64,000 nt of DNA from Marinobacter flavimaris (GTDB taxonomy: Bacteria; Pseudomonadota; Gammaproteobacteria; Pseudomonadales; Oleiphilaceae), in the NCBI RefSeq assembly GCF_002933295.1, contig NZ_PSSW01000001.1:496001-560000 (forward strand), in the 5' to 3' direction. The stretch's first letter is position 1. Every line of letters begins with the position of its first letter. The notes under the pieces were generated by a model. It did no database searches and had not been told where the DNA came from. It was given only the letters and a program-made list of their open reading frames with translations. Shown in pieces: positions 37,372 through 46,996 of the stretch. The position numbers were made by a program, and so were the translations under genes.

Positions 37372-38310
37372 ATGAAATCAGCCTTTATTTTTCCAGGACA
37401 AGGGTCGCAATCGGTGGGCATGCTTTCGGCTGCCGCTGAAGCCTGGCCCATCATCGACAGAACCTTTTCCGAAGCCTCCAATGTTCTCGGCTATGACCTC
37501 TGGGATCTCTGCCAGAAGGGGCCGGCGGAGGAATTGAATAAAACCATGGTGACGCAGCCTGCGCTCCTGACGGCCAGTATTGCCCTCTGGCGGCAGTGGT
37601 TTGTTGCCGGCGGTTCTTCTCCCGATTTTCTCGCCGGTCACAGTCTGGGAGAGTACAGCGCCCTGGTGGCGGCAGAGAGCCTCGATTTTGTTGAAGCGGT
37701 CAAGCTGGTTCGCCTGCGTGGTGAGCTCATGCAGGACGCTGTGCCGGCTGGAGAAGGGAAGATGGCAGCCATCCTTGGTCTTGAGGATGATGCCGTTGTG
37801 GCAGCCTGTCAGGATGCGGCACAGGGCGATGTGGTATCTGCGGTAAACTTCAATTCCCCTGGTCAGGTGGTTATTGCTGGCTCGGCAGCCGCAGTTGAAC
37901 GGGCTATTGAAGCCTGCAAGGAAAAAGGCGCGAAGAAGGCCATGCCATTGCCTGTAAGCGTGCCATCCCATTGCGCACTTATGAAAGGCGCCGCGGAAGA
38001 ATTGGCGAAAGCGTTGGAGGATGTTCGCTTTAATGATGCTGTCATCCCGGTTATACAAAATGTTAACGCTGCCGCCGAGACCGAATCCGCTACACTGAAG
38101 GCCAACCTTCTCAAGCAGCTTTATTCTCCGGTGCTCTGGACGGACTCTGTGCGTGCCCTCGTTTCCAATGATGTCGAAGTTGCAGTCGAGTGCGGCACTG
38201 GAAAAGTGTTGGCAGGGCTGGCCAAACGTATCGACCGGGCTTTGGCCGTTCACAGTATCGAAGACCCGGATTCGCTGGCGAAGGCGCTGGACGCTTTCGG
38301 TCAGCCCTGA
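37372..38310 (+). CDS. fabD: Malonyl-CoA:ACP transacylase
   Basis: FabD loads malonyl groups onto acyl carrier protein to feed chain extension. The 312-residue product starts with AFIFPGQGSQSVGML and has the catalytic serine in AGHSLGEYSAL, the LRGELMQDAVP arginine region and the partner histidine in PVSVPSHCALM. Length and motifs are standard. It lies 112 bases after plsX and 18 before fabG. Confidence 0.98.
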   Translation: MKSAFIFPGQGSQSVGMLSAAAEAWPIIDRTFSEASNVLGYDLWDLCQKGPAEELNKTMVTQPALLTASIALWRQWFVAGGSSPDFLAGHSLGEYSALVAAESLDFVEAVKLVRLRGELMQDAVPAGEGKMAAILGLEDDAVVAACQDAAQGDVVSAVNFNSPGQVVIAGSAAAVERAIEACKEKGAKKAMPLPVSVPSHCALMKGAAEELAKALEDVRFNDAVIPVIQNVNAAAETESATLKANLLKQLYSPVLWTDSVRALVSNDVEVAVECGTGKVLAGLAKRIDRALAVHSIEDPDSLAKALDAFGQP

Positions 38311-38328
38311 AACGAAAGGGAGTTATTC

Positions 38329-39072
38329 ATGTCTCTGGAAGGTAAAACCGCACTGGTCACCGGTGCTACCCGCGGTATTGGTCAGGCCATTGCCCGTGCG
38401 CTGGCCGCGCAGGGTGCCGAAGTTGTCGGAACAGCAACCAGTGAAGCGGGTGCAGAATCCATCACCAACGATCTCCAGTCGGCCGGTTACAAGGGTTACG
38501 GCATGGTCATGAACGTTGCGGACCCCGCCAGCATTGAAGCCGGTTTGAAGGAGCTGACGGAAAAATCAGGCGCGCCCCTGATTCTGGTCAACAATGCTGG
38601 CATTACCCGTGATAACCTCCTGATGCGGTTGAAAGATGATGACTGGGCCTCGGTTCTGGAAACCAATCTGTCCAGCGTCTATCGGACCAGCAAGGCCGTG
38701 CTTCGTGGCATGGCCAAGGCCAAATGGGGCCGGATTATCAATATCAGCTCCGTGGTTGCCGGTATGGGCAATGCGGGGCAGGGCAATTACTGCGCCGCCA
38801 AGGCCGGGGTTGAAGGGTTTACCCGAAGCCTGGCCAAGGAAATGTCCAACCGCGGTATCACTGCAAATTGCGTGGCTCCCGGATTTATTGACACGGATAT
38901 GACAAAAAAACTGGACGACAAGCAGCGCGGGGCTATGCTGGAAATCATACCCGCGGGTCGTCTGGGTGAGCCGGAAGAAGTGGCAGCCGTGGTTGCCTTC
39001 CTGGCATCAGATGCAGCCGGATACGTGACGGGTGAAACCATCAACGTGAACGGCGGAATGTACATGGGATGA
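38329..39072 (+). CDS. fabG: 3-oxoacyl-[ACP] reductase
   Basis: FabG reduces 3-oxoacyl-ACP with NADPH. The 247-residue short-chain dehydrogenase has TGATRGIGQAIA (nucleotide binding), the NNAG strand, the catalytic Ser-Tyr-Lys in NISSVVAGMGN...NYCAAKAG, and the C-terminal INVNGGMYMG typical of FabG. It follows fabD by 18 bases and precedes acpP by 133. Confidence 0.98.
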   Translation: MSLEGKTALVTGATRGIGQAIARALAAQGAEVVGTATSEAGAESITNDLQSAGYKGYGMVMNVADPASIEAGLKELTEKSGAPLILVNNAGITRDNLLMRLKDDDWASVLETNLSSVYRTSKAVLRGMAKAKWGRIINISSVVAGMGNAGQGNYCAAKAGVEGFTRSLAKEMSNRGITANCVAPGFIDTDMTKKLDDKQRGAMLEIIPAGRLGEPEEVAAVVAFLASDAAGYVTGETINVNGGMYMG

Positions 39073-39205
39073 GCCCCTTTCGGGGCCTGTGCGCAACCCC
39101 TTGTCGCACAACATGTTTATCAGAATCCCTGCTTGTTTGCAGGTAGGGTTTAAACTAAACTGGCAGCACTAGAGTTGCTTGGTTGACACACAAAGTGAGG
39201 ACATT

Positions 39206-39439
39206 ATGAGTACAGTTGAAGAGCGCGTGAAGAAGATCGTTTGTGAACAGTTGGGCGTTAAAGAGTCCGAAGTTCAGAACTCATCTTCTTTTGTAGAGGA
39301 TCTTGGCGCTGACTCACTGGACACCGTTGAGCTGGTTATGGCACTTGAAGAGGAGTTTGAAACCGAGATTCCTGACGAGGAAGCCGAGAAGCTGACAAGT
39401 GTTCAGGACGCGATCGACTACATCGTCGCGCACACCTGA
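39206..39439 (+). CDS. acpP: Acyl carrier protein
   Basis: AcpP carries growing acyl chains on a phosphopantetheine arm. The 77-residue acidic protein has the [14 protein letters not shown] motif with the modified serine at Ser37. The ATG at 39206 follows GTGAGGAC and gives the usual [12 protein letters not shown] start; an upstream TTG would add nine unrelated residues. A TTGTTT/TAAACT pair with 17-base spacing at about 39133-39161 could be its own promoter, which is usual for this very abundant protein. Confidence 0.98.
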   Translation: MSTVEERVKKIVCEQLGVKESEVQNSSSFVEDLGADSLDTVELVMALEEEFETEIPDEEAEKLTSVQDAIDYIVAHT

Positions 39440-39464
39440 TACTCTGCATTTAAGAAAGCCAGGC

Positions 39465-39504
39465 AAAAAGCCGTCCTTGTGAAATAGCGAGGGACGGCTT
39501 TTTT
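39465..39504 (+). terminator. Rho-independent terminator after acpP
   Basis: Arms AAAAAGCCGTCC (39465-39476) and GGACGGCTTTTT (39492-39503) enclose a 15-base loop and end in six T. It lies 25 bases after the acpP stop and could limit transcription into fabF, keeping acpP mRNA in excess. Confidence 0.88.
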
Positions 39505-39569
39505 ATTGGCCGAAAATCAGGTTCAATCGGCGTTCAGATTCATTCGGACAAGATCAGGTGCAACAGGTT

Positions 39570-40817
39570 ATGACTAAACGGCGAGTTGTCATCACAGGTA
39601 TGGGCATGCTGTCTCCAGTCGGCAATAGCGTGGAGTCGTCCTGGGAAGCGATTCAGGCCGGGCGCAGCGGGATTGGAATGATCGACCGCTTTGACGCGTC
39701 TGCCTACAACACCAGAATTGGTGGGGCCATCCGGGATCTGGACATGGAATCCTACCTGTCCCCGAAGGATGCCAGAAAGCTTGATGCCTTTATCCATTAT
39801 GGCCTGATTGCTGCGCAACAGGCAGTTGACAGCAGTGGCCTGGAGTCGTTTGAGAAGCTTGATCGGGAGCGAGTGGGTATTGCAATTGGCTCCGGGATTG
39901 GTGGCCTTGAGTACATAGAGAAAAGCGTCCTGACCATGGACAAGTCGGGGCCCCGAAAGGTTTCCCCGTTTTTCGTGCCTGCTTCTGTCATCAACATGAT
40001 CTCCGGCAATGCCGCGATCCGTTTCGGATACCGTGGCCCCAACATTGCGATCGTTACAGCCTGCACTACCGGCACCCACAACATTGGTTACGCGGCCCGC
40101 ACGATTGCCTATGGCGACGCCGATGTCATGCTGGCAGGTGGCTCGGAAATGGCGACGACGCGTACCGGTATGGCTGCGTTTTCGGCTGCGCGGGCTCTGT
40201 CTACCCGTAACGATGAACCGGAAAAGGCCAGCCGCCCCTGGGATAAAGACCGGGACGGCTTTGTGCTCAGCGATGGCGCCGGTGTCGTTGTGCTTGAAGA
40301 GCTTGAACACGCAAAGGAGCGGGGCGCCACCATATACGGTGAAGTTGTCGGTTTTGGTATGAGCGACGACGCCCACCACATTACAGCGCCGCCCGAAGAT
40401 GGCGAGGGCGCCGCCCGATCCATGGCGAACGCAGTTCGTGATGCTGGCCTTGATCTGGAAGAAATCGACTACATCAACGCCCACGGCACCTCCACCCAGG
40501 TTGGTGACGTGGCCGAAGTGGCCGCAGTTCGTCGGGTGTTCGGCGCGCATGCCGAAAAGCTGGCCATGAGCAGCACCAAGTCCATGACAGGTCACCTGCT
40601 TGGAGCTGCCGGTGCTGTGGAAGCGATCTTCTCGGTTCTGGCGATTCGGGATGGTGTCCTGCCGCCCACCATCAATCTGGACAATCCGGATGAGGGTTGC
40701 GATCTGGACCTTGTGGCACACACGAGCCGTAAGGCGGACGTGCGGGTAGCCCTATCCAACTCCTTCGGGTTCGGTGGTACCAACGGCACCCTGATTTTCC
40801 GTCGCTACGAAGGCTGA
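39570..40817 (+). CDS. fabF: 3-oxoacyl-[ACP] synthase II
   Basis: FabF condenses malonyl-ACP with growing acyl-ACP and tunes the unsaturated chain length. From the ATG at 39570 the product is 415 residues and begins [19 protein letters not shown], as in E. coli; a GTG four codons earlier is possible. The active-site Cys is in [11 protein letters not shown], and the two histidines are in [11 protein letters not shown] and [12 protein letters not shown]. It is followed after 8 bases by pabC. Confidence 0.98.
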   Translation: MTKRRVVITGMGMLSPVGNSVESSWEAIQAGRSGIGMIDRFDASAYNTRIGGAIRDLDMESYLSPKDARKLDAFIHYGLIAAQQAVDSSGLESFEKLDRERVGIAIGSGIGGLEYIEKSVLTMDKSGPRKVSPFFVPASVINMISGNAAIRFGYRGPNIAIVTACTTGTHNIGYAARTIAYGDADVMLAGGSEMATTRTGMAAFSAARALSTRNDEPEKASRPWDKDRDGFVLSDGAGVVVLEELEHAKERGATIYGEVVGFGMSDDAHHITAPPEDGEGAARSMANAVRDAGLDLEEIDYINAHGTSTQVGDVAEVAAVRRVFGAHAEKLAMSSTKSMTGHLLGAAGAVEAIFSVLAIRDGVLPPTINLDNPDEGCDLDLVAHTSRKADVRVALSNSFGFGGTNGTLIFRRYEG

Positions 40818-40825
40818 CCCTCGCC

Positions 40826-41644
40826 GTGTTTCGTCTTTTCTGGGCCGACGACGGTGGCTTGCCCGCCAATGACCGGGGTCTGGCCTATGGAGACGGGCTG
40901 TTCGAAACCATTCGGATGTCCGGTCAGAAGGGGGTTCTGTTATCCCGCCACCTGGAACGAATGGCGCGCGATGCCGACCGATTGGGTATCGAGGTGTCAC
41001 GCAAAGAGCTTGCCAGCGTTTGCGTCGAGGCGGGGCAACGTTTTGCGGACCGCTTCAAGGGCGACGGCTGGGTTCTGAAGCTGACCCTGACCCGCGGCAG
41101 TGGCGGTCGGGGGTATCGCCCTGATCCGGGGATGGAGCCCAATTTGCTGGTTTCGGCATCGGCTTTGCCGCCGACACCGGACCCGGATGGTGTCGCCGTT
41201 GATTTCTCCAAGGTAACTCTGGCGGTTAATCCGTTATTGGCCGGGGTCAAGTCGCTGAACCGGATGGAGCAGGTCCTGGCGGCCGCCGAGCTCACGCCAT
41301 CGCTGTTCGAGGTCATCATGGCCGATCGTGAGGGAAACCTGGTCGAAGGCACTCGTACCAACATCCTGCTGCGGCAGGCTGATGGATGGGTGACGCCTCC
41401 GGCATCGAGTCTGGCGGTTGCAGGTGTTCTCAGGCAGTGGCTGCTGGAGCGTCTGAGGCAGAGAGGTGAACCGGTAACAGAGCGTTCCGTCACTGTGCCC
41501 GATGTACTGGGTCCTGATTGTCAGGGAATGTTTCTCCTGAACAGCGTTCTGGGCATTGTTCCGGTTCTCACTATTGCCGGCCATCATTTGCCTGTGGATA
41601 GCGGACTTGCGACAATCTTCAATCCTCTCGAAACACTGGAATAA
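40826..41644 (+). CDS. pabC: Aminodeoxychorismate lyase
   Basis: PabC splits aminodeoxychorismate into p-aminobenzoate and pyruvate for folate synthesis, using pyridoxal phosphate. The 272-residue fold-type IV protein has NDRGLAYGDGLFETIR, the PLP lysine in AGVKSLNRMEQ and EGTRTNILL. It starts at a GTG 8 bases after fabF. Branched-chain or D-amino acid aminotransferases share the fold, but the neighbours fabF and mltG settle the identity. Confidence 0.95.
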   Translation: MFRLFWADDGGLPANDRGLAYGDGLFETIRMSGQKGVLLSRHLERMARDADRLGIEVSRKELASVCVEAGQRFADRFKGDGWVLKLTLTRGSGGRGYRPDPGMEPNLLVSASALPPTPDPDGVAVDFSKVTLAVNPLLAGVKSLNRMEQVLAAAELTPSLFEVIMADREGNLVEGTRTNILLRQADGWVTPPASSLAVAGVLRQWLLERLRQRGEPVTERSVTVPDVLGPDCQGMFLLNSVLGIVPVLTIAGHHLPVDSGLATIFNPLETLE

Positions 41645-41649
41645 ATCGT

Positions 41650-43352
<1,703 letters not shown>

Positions 43353-43401
43353 AACCTGTGAGTTTTCTCTCGAGTTTCAGTTCCATTCGTGCACTTTCTG
43401 T

Positions 43402-43428
43402 AATGTTCTGCTTTAATTGAGGAACATT
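43402..43428 (+). promoter_or_regulatory. Inverted repeat before the AraC-family gene, possible operator
   Basis: AATGTTC and GAACATT are perfect 7-base arms whose starts are 20 bases apart, upstream of the regulator ATG at 43453. Two half-sites two helical turns apart fit a dimeric regulator. Which protein would bind is unknown; an accidental repeat is possible. Confidence 0.35.
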
Positions 43429-43452
43429 CTCAGTTAAACGCTGGCAGTTTTA

Positions 43453-44232
43453 ATGGTTAACGCGAAACTTCTGAAGCTTCCCATGGCCGCGCACCAGCAC
43501 CGGCATGAACACCACCAGATTGTCATCGGGGTGCGTGGCGAAGCCGAGTTGAGCGTCGATGGCGCCGGGGCTCAACTGGACACTTGGAGAGCTTATCTGG
43601 TGCCCACGGAAGCCCGCCACGATTATCGCGGTAACGACAAGAATCATGTTCTTGTGATCAATCTTGATCCGCTTACTCCGGCCGTCAACTCGCCAGCACA
43701 CGCCGATTACGAGCGCATGATGCGGGTTTTTGAAAAGCCGCGGACCCTCCAAATGGACAGTCGTTTGCACGGGCTGGTTCAGTTTGCCGCCGGCGAGTTC
43801 GACCGGGCACCGGATCATATTACGCTCCAGCAACACCTTGCTTCGAGCATTCTGTACTGCATGGCCGATCGTATTACCGAAGGCCGTTCGTTCTCCTCAA
43901 ACCGGAATGCCATCAGCCCTGAGGCAGTCCGTCGTTACATTCTCAAAAATCTCCACAAAAAGATCACCGTCGAAGATATGGCAGGAGAGGCTTGCCTGAG
44001 TGTTAGCCGTTTCCATGAGGTGTTCAAAGAGTTGGCAGGCATAACGCCCCACCAGTTCCTGTTACAGACACGCCTTGATCAGGCCGCTACCCTCCTTTCC
44101 AAAACGACCCTTACGGTGTCTGAAATCAGTTACCGAACCGGTTTCTCATCTCAAAGTGCACTGACAAATGCACTGCGTAAATACAAAGGGACTACGCCCT
44201 CACGACTGCAGGTTGGTGACCGAGTGGCCTGA
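43453..44232 (+). CDS. AraC-family transcriptional regulator, PruR-like
   Basis: The 259-residue protein has an N-terminal cupin sensor domain (HRHEHHQIVIGVRGEAELSVDG, about 17-90) and two C-terminal helix-turn-helices (about 160-255; VEDMAGEACLSVSRFHEVFKEL and VSEISYRTGFSSQSAL). Its gene lies 303 bases before the proline symporter gene putP on the same strand. In Pseudomonas aeruginosa the AraC protein PruR activates proline catabolism and uptake, so a proline-responsive role is a reasonable inference. An alternative ATG at 43483 would remove ten residues. Confidence 0.85.
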   Translation: MVNAKLLKLPMAAHQHRHEHHQIVIGVRGEAELSVDGAGAQLDTWRAYLVPTEARHDYRGNDKNHVLVINLDPLTPAVNSPAHADYERMMRVFEKPRTLQMDSRLHGLVQFAAGEFDRAPDHITLQQHLASSILYCMADRITEGRSFSSNRNAISPEAVRRYILKNLHKKITVEDMAGEACLSVSRFHEVFKELAGITPHQFLLQTRLDQAATLLSKTTLTVSEISYRTGFSSQSALTNALRKYKGTTPSRLQVGDRVA

Positions 44233-44256
44233 TTTGGCATGCCGGTTTCCCAGTCC

Positions 44257-44286
44257 CGTAGGATTGTGCAAAAGAATCGTAGGATT
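44257..44286 (+). promoter_or_regulatory. AraC-type direct repeats upstream of putP
   Basis: Two copies of CGTAGGATT, at 44257-44265 and 44278-44286, are exactly 21 bases apart, two turns of the helix on one face of DNA. This is the usual layout of activator half-sites for AraC-family proteins. They lie just after the AraC gene and about 250 bases before putP. Confidence 0.65.
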
Positions 44287-44535
44287 TCGTAAGCCCGGAA
44301 TCCGTACTAATACTAAGTTATAGCGACTGAGCCCCGGTCTCATGCATGCGTGCGGGGCGCGAGTCGCAAATCTTCTTTGTGTGCTCAGGTTCAAGAAGTT
44401 GTTACAAGGAAAATTCCTGCTTCATTCGAGATGGAACTTGGAAAGAAAAGAAGAATAGTGCAGCGAGTTGGCGTCAGGTCAGCCATGTGCTTTGCGAGCG
44501 GACCTGGTCCGACTCATTAAACCGGAGGAGCCCCT
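44287..44535 (+). other. putP leader region
   Basis: The rest of the 303-base gap between the AraC gene and putP holds no credible gene. A promoter presumably lies near the direct repeats, so putP mRNA may have a leader of about 200 bases. A strong GGAGGAG ribosome-binding site precedes the putP ATG. I see no clear riboswitch. Confidence 0.5.
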
Positions 44536-46026
44536 ATGGCTATTGGTGTTTGGATAAGTCTCTTTTTATATTTCGCGCTCATGATTGCCATTGGCGTTTT
44601 CGCAATGCGCAGAGCGACGTCTTCCTCTGAGGACTATATGTTGGGCGGTCGCGCCCTGAGTCCAAAGGTGGCAGCGCTTTCCGCTGGTGCTTCTGACATG
44701 AGTGGCTGGTTGCTCCTGGGTCTGCCCGGGGCGCTGTTTGCGTCGGGTTTGGGATCGGCCTGGATCGGTATTGGTTTGCTCGTGGGGGCATTCTTCAACT
44801 GGACACTGGTCGCCCCGCGTCTTCGTGAACAGACGGTTCACTATGGCAATGCGATTACTATCCCGTCTTTCCTGGCGAACCGTTTTCCGACACAGGCCCT
44901 GTCCCTGCGTACGGTGTCGGCCATCGTCATCGTGATCTTCTTCGCGGTTTATACGGCATCCGGCCTTGTCGCCGGTGGCAAGCTGTTCGAAAGCGCGTTT
45001 TCCGGCATTTTCAACTTTGGTGGTTTGAGCGATTACGCCGTAGGTATTGTGATCACCCTCGGTGTGGTTCTGGCATACACCGTGGTGGGCGGTTTCCTGG
45101 CGGTGAGTCTGACCGACTTTGTTCAGGGCTGTATCATGATGCTGGCGCTGGTCATCATGCCGGCGGTTGTGCTCTTTGGTGAAGGCGGCGGGGGTTTTGC
45201 CCAGGCGTCGCAAACACTGAATGAGGTCGATCCCACCTTGCTGTCCTGGACGGAAGGGCTGACCTTCATCGGCTGGCTCTCTGCGGTTACCTGGGGTCTG
45301 GGTTACTTTGGTCAGCCCCACATCATTGTGCGTTTCATGGCTATCCGCACCCTGAAAGATGTACCGGTTGCCCGGAACATCGGTATGAGCTGGATGCTGA
45401 TTTCCCTGATCGGCGCGATTTCACTGGGTGTGTTCGGTCGCGCGTACGCCATCCGAAATGGCATGGACGTACAGGATCCGGAAACCATCTTTATCATCCT
45501 GTCAGACATGCTGTTCCATCCGCTGATCACAGGCTTCCTGTATGCGGCTCTTCTGGCGGCGGTGATGAGTACCATCTCCAGTCAGCTGCTGGTATCTTCC
45601 TCTTCGCTGACAGAGGATTTCTATCGTCTGTTCCTGCGTAAGGAAGCAACTGACAAGGAGTGCGTAAATATCGGTCGCGTGTGCGTTGTCCTTGTTGGTC
45701 TGGTGGCAGCCGTCATCGCCTCCGATCCGAACTCTCAGGTTCTGGCCCTGGTTGCTAACGCGTGGGCAGGCTTTGGTGCTGCATTCGGTCCGCTGATTAT
45801 CCTGTCGCTGATGTGGCGTCGAACTAACGGCGCAGGTGCCATCGCTGGCATGGTTGTCGGTGCGGCCACGGTCATGATCTGGATTTCAATGGGCTGGAAC
45901 GGCTCGTTCATGGGTGGACCAGGTGTCTACGAGATTATTCCCGGCTTCATTGCTGCCTTCATTGCCATCCTGGTAGTGAGCTCGGTAACCGCCGATGCCG
46001 GAGAATACCAACATATCGAACGGTAA
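44536..46026 (+). CDS. putP: Sodium/proline symporter
   Basis: PutP imports proline with Na+. The 496-residue product has about 13 hydrophobic segments of the sodium:solute symporter family. The characteristic strings include SSEDYMLGGRALSP, LSAGASDMSGWLLLGLPG (sodium site), GGFLAVSLTDFVQG and GLGYFGQPHIIVRFMAI, close to characterised PutP. It uses the Na+ gradient that the NQR pump encoded at the left of the window generates. It is preceded by AraC-type repeats; the proline oxidase putA is not in the window. Confidence 0.96.
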   Translation: MAIGVWISLFLYFALMIAIGVFAMRRATSSSEDYMLGGRALSPKVAALSAGASDMSGWLLLGLPGALFASGLGSAWIGIGLLVGAFFNWTLVAPRLREQTVHYGNAITIPSFLANRFPTQALSLRTVSAIVIVIFFAVYTASGLVAGGKLFESAFSGIFNFGGLSDYAVGIVITLGVVLAYTVVGGFLAVSLTDFVQGCIMMLALVIMPAVVLFGEGGGGFAQASQTLNEVDPTLLSWTEGLTFIGWLSAVTWGLGYFGQPHIIVRFMAIRTLKDVPVARNIGMSWMLISLIGAISLGVFGRAYAIRNGMDVQDPETIFIILSDMLFHPLITGFLYAALLAAVMSTISSQLLVSSSSLTEDFYRLFLRKEATDKECVNIGRVCVVLVGLVAAVIASDPNSQVLALVANAWAGFGAAFGPLIILSLMWRRTNGAGAIAGMVVGAATVMIWISMGWNGSFMGGPGVYEIIPGFIAAFIAILVVSSVTADAGEYQHIER

Positions 46027-46059
46027 ACAGAGAACGCGCAAAACGCGTTGTCAGAAGTG

Positions 46060-46088
46060 AAAAGGACTCCTCCGGGAGTCCTTTTTTT
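46060..46088 (+). terminator. Rho-independent terminator after putP
   Basis: Stem AAAAGGACTCC/GGAGTCCTTTT (46060-46070 and 46075-46085) with a 4-base loop is followed by more T. It lies 34 bases after the putP stop. Confidence 0.92.
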
Positions 46089-46156
46089 GGTCATAATGAT
46101 TCCGGATCGGGGGCTTCCTCCTTTCGAATCCTCCAATCTTCGATGGGGCGCACTGA

Positions 46157-46903
46157 GTGACTGTTCTGGAAATCGTGGCTTTACTGTCGATCGGGGGCAT
46201 TGCCGGGTTTATTAACGTTCTCTCTGCCGGCGGTTCCATGCTGACCCTGCCCTTGTTGATGTTTCTGGGTCTGCCGCCCCAGGTCGCCAACGGCACGAAC
46301 CGGGTGGCGATAACCCTGCAGAGTATCACTGCCGTAGGCAGCTTCTACCGCATGGGGCATGGCAACCTTGTTGTCAGTCTGCACCTGGCGATTCCGGCGG
46401 TTCTGGGCTCTCTGGTGGGTGCCTGGGTCGCTACCTGGGTATCCGACACCGTGTTCGAATGGGTGCTGGTGTCGGCCATGATCGGCGCTTCCGTCTTCAT
46501 GTTGTTGCCACAGCCGGTTCTCAATACCCGTCCATTGACGCCCGAGCGCCTTGGCCCGGCTGTCTACCTGGCGATGTTTGTTGTTGGCATGTACGGCGGA
46601 TTCATCCAGGTTGGTGTCGGTGTGCTTTTCCTTGTGGTGCTATACCACATGCTCAAGATCGACTTGCGCCAGGTGAACGTGCTCAAGGTCTCGATCGTGT
46701 TGCCGTTTACCTTTGCTGCACTGGTGGTGTTTGCCCTCAACGACCAGGTGCGCTGGGGCGTGGGCCTCACCCTGGCACTGGGCAACGTTACCGGCGCTTT
46801 CATTGCTACCCGGGTCAATATGAGCAAACGCGGCGCACGCTGGATCAAGGGGATAACCCTTGTCATGGTGGCTGCGATTCTGGTGAGGCTGATTATCTAC
46901 TGA
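46157..46903 (+). CDS. TauE/SafE-family membrane transporter
   Basis: The 248-residue protein has about eight hydrophobic segments in two similar halves. Each half starts with a glycine/alanine-rich signature (GGIAGFINVLSAGGSMLTLPLL and GMYGGFIQVGVGVLFL), as in TauE/SafE proteins. Members export sulfite or sulfoacetate or move other organosulfur anions; the substrate is not clear here. It starts at a GTG and stands alone. Confidence 0.88.
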   Translation: MTVLEIVALLSIGGIAGFINVLSAGGSMLTLPLLMFLGLPPQVANGTNRVAITLQSITAVGSFYRMGHGNLVVSLHLAIPAVLGSLVGAWVATWVSDTVFEWVLVSAMIGASVFMLLPQPVLNTRPLTPERLGPAVYLAMFVVGMYGGFIQVGVGVLFLVVLYHMLKIDLRQVNVLKVSIVLPFTFAALVVFALNDQVRWGVGLTLALGNVTGAFIATRVNMSKRGARWIKGITLVMVAAILVRLIIY

Positions 46904-46936
46904 TTGGAGGGGCATCCCGGGTGGGTAATCAGGCAT

Positions 46937-46967
46937 AAAAAAAACGCCAGCCCGGGGGCTGGCGTTT
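46937..46967 (-). terminator. Rho-independent terminator of acnB
   Basis: A GC-rich stem, AAACGCCAGCC paired with GGCTGGCGTTT, is followed on the minus strand by a run of eight T. It lies 30 bases after the acnB stop. On the plus strand the T-run is short, so it should work mainly for acnB. Confidence 0.9.
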
Positions 46968-46996
46968 CCGTGGAGCTAAACCCTGAAGGTCAGTGC

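Noticed and set aside
44346-44630. Small frame between the AraC gene and putP
   Set aside because: Overlaps the start of putP in another frame and shows no family resemblance.
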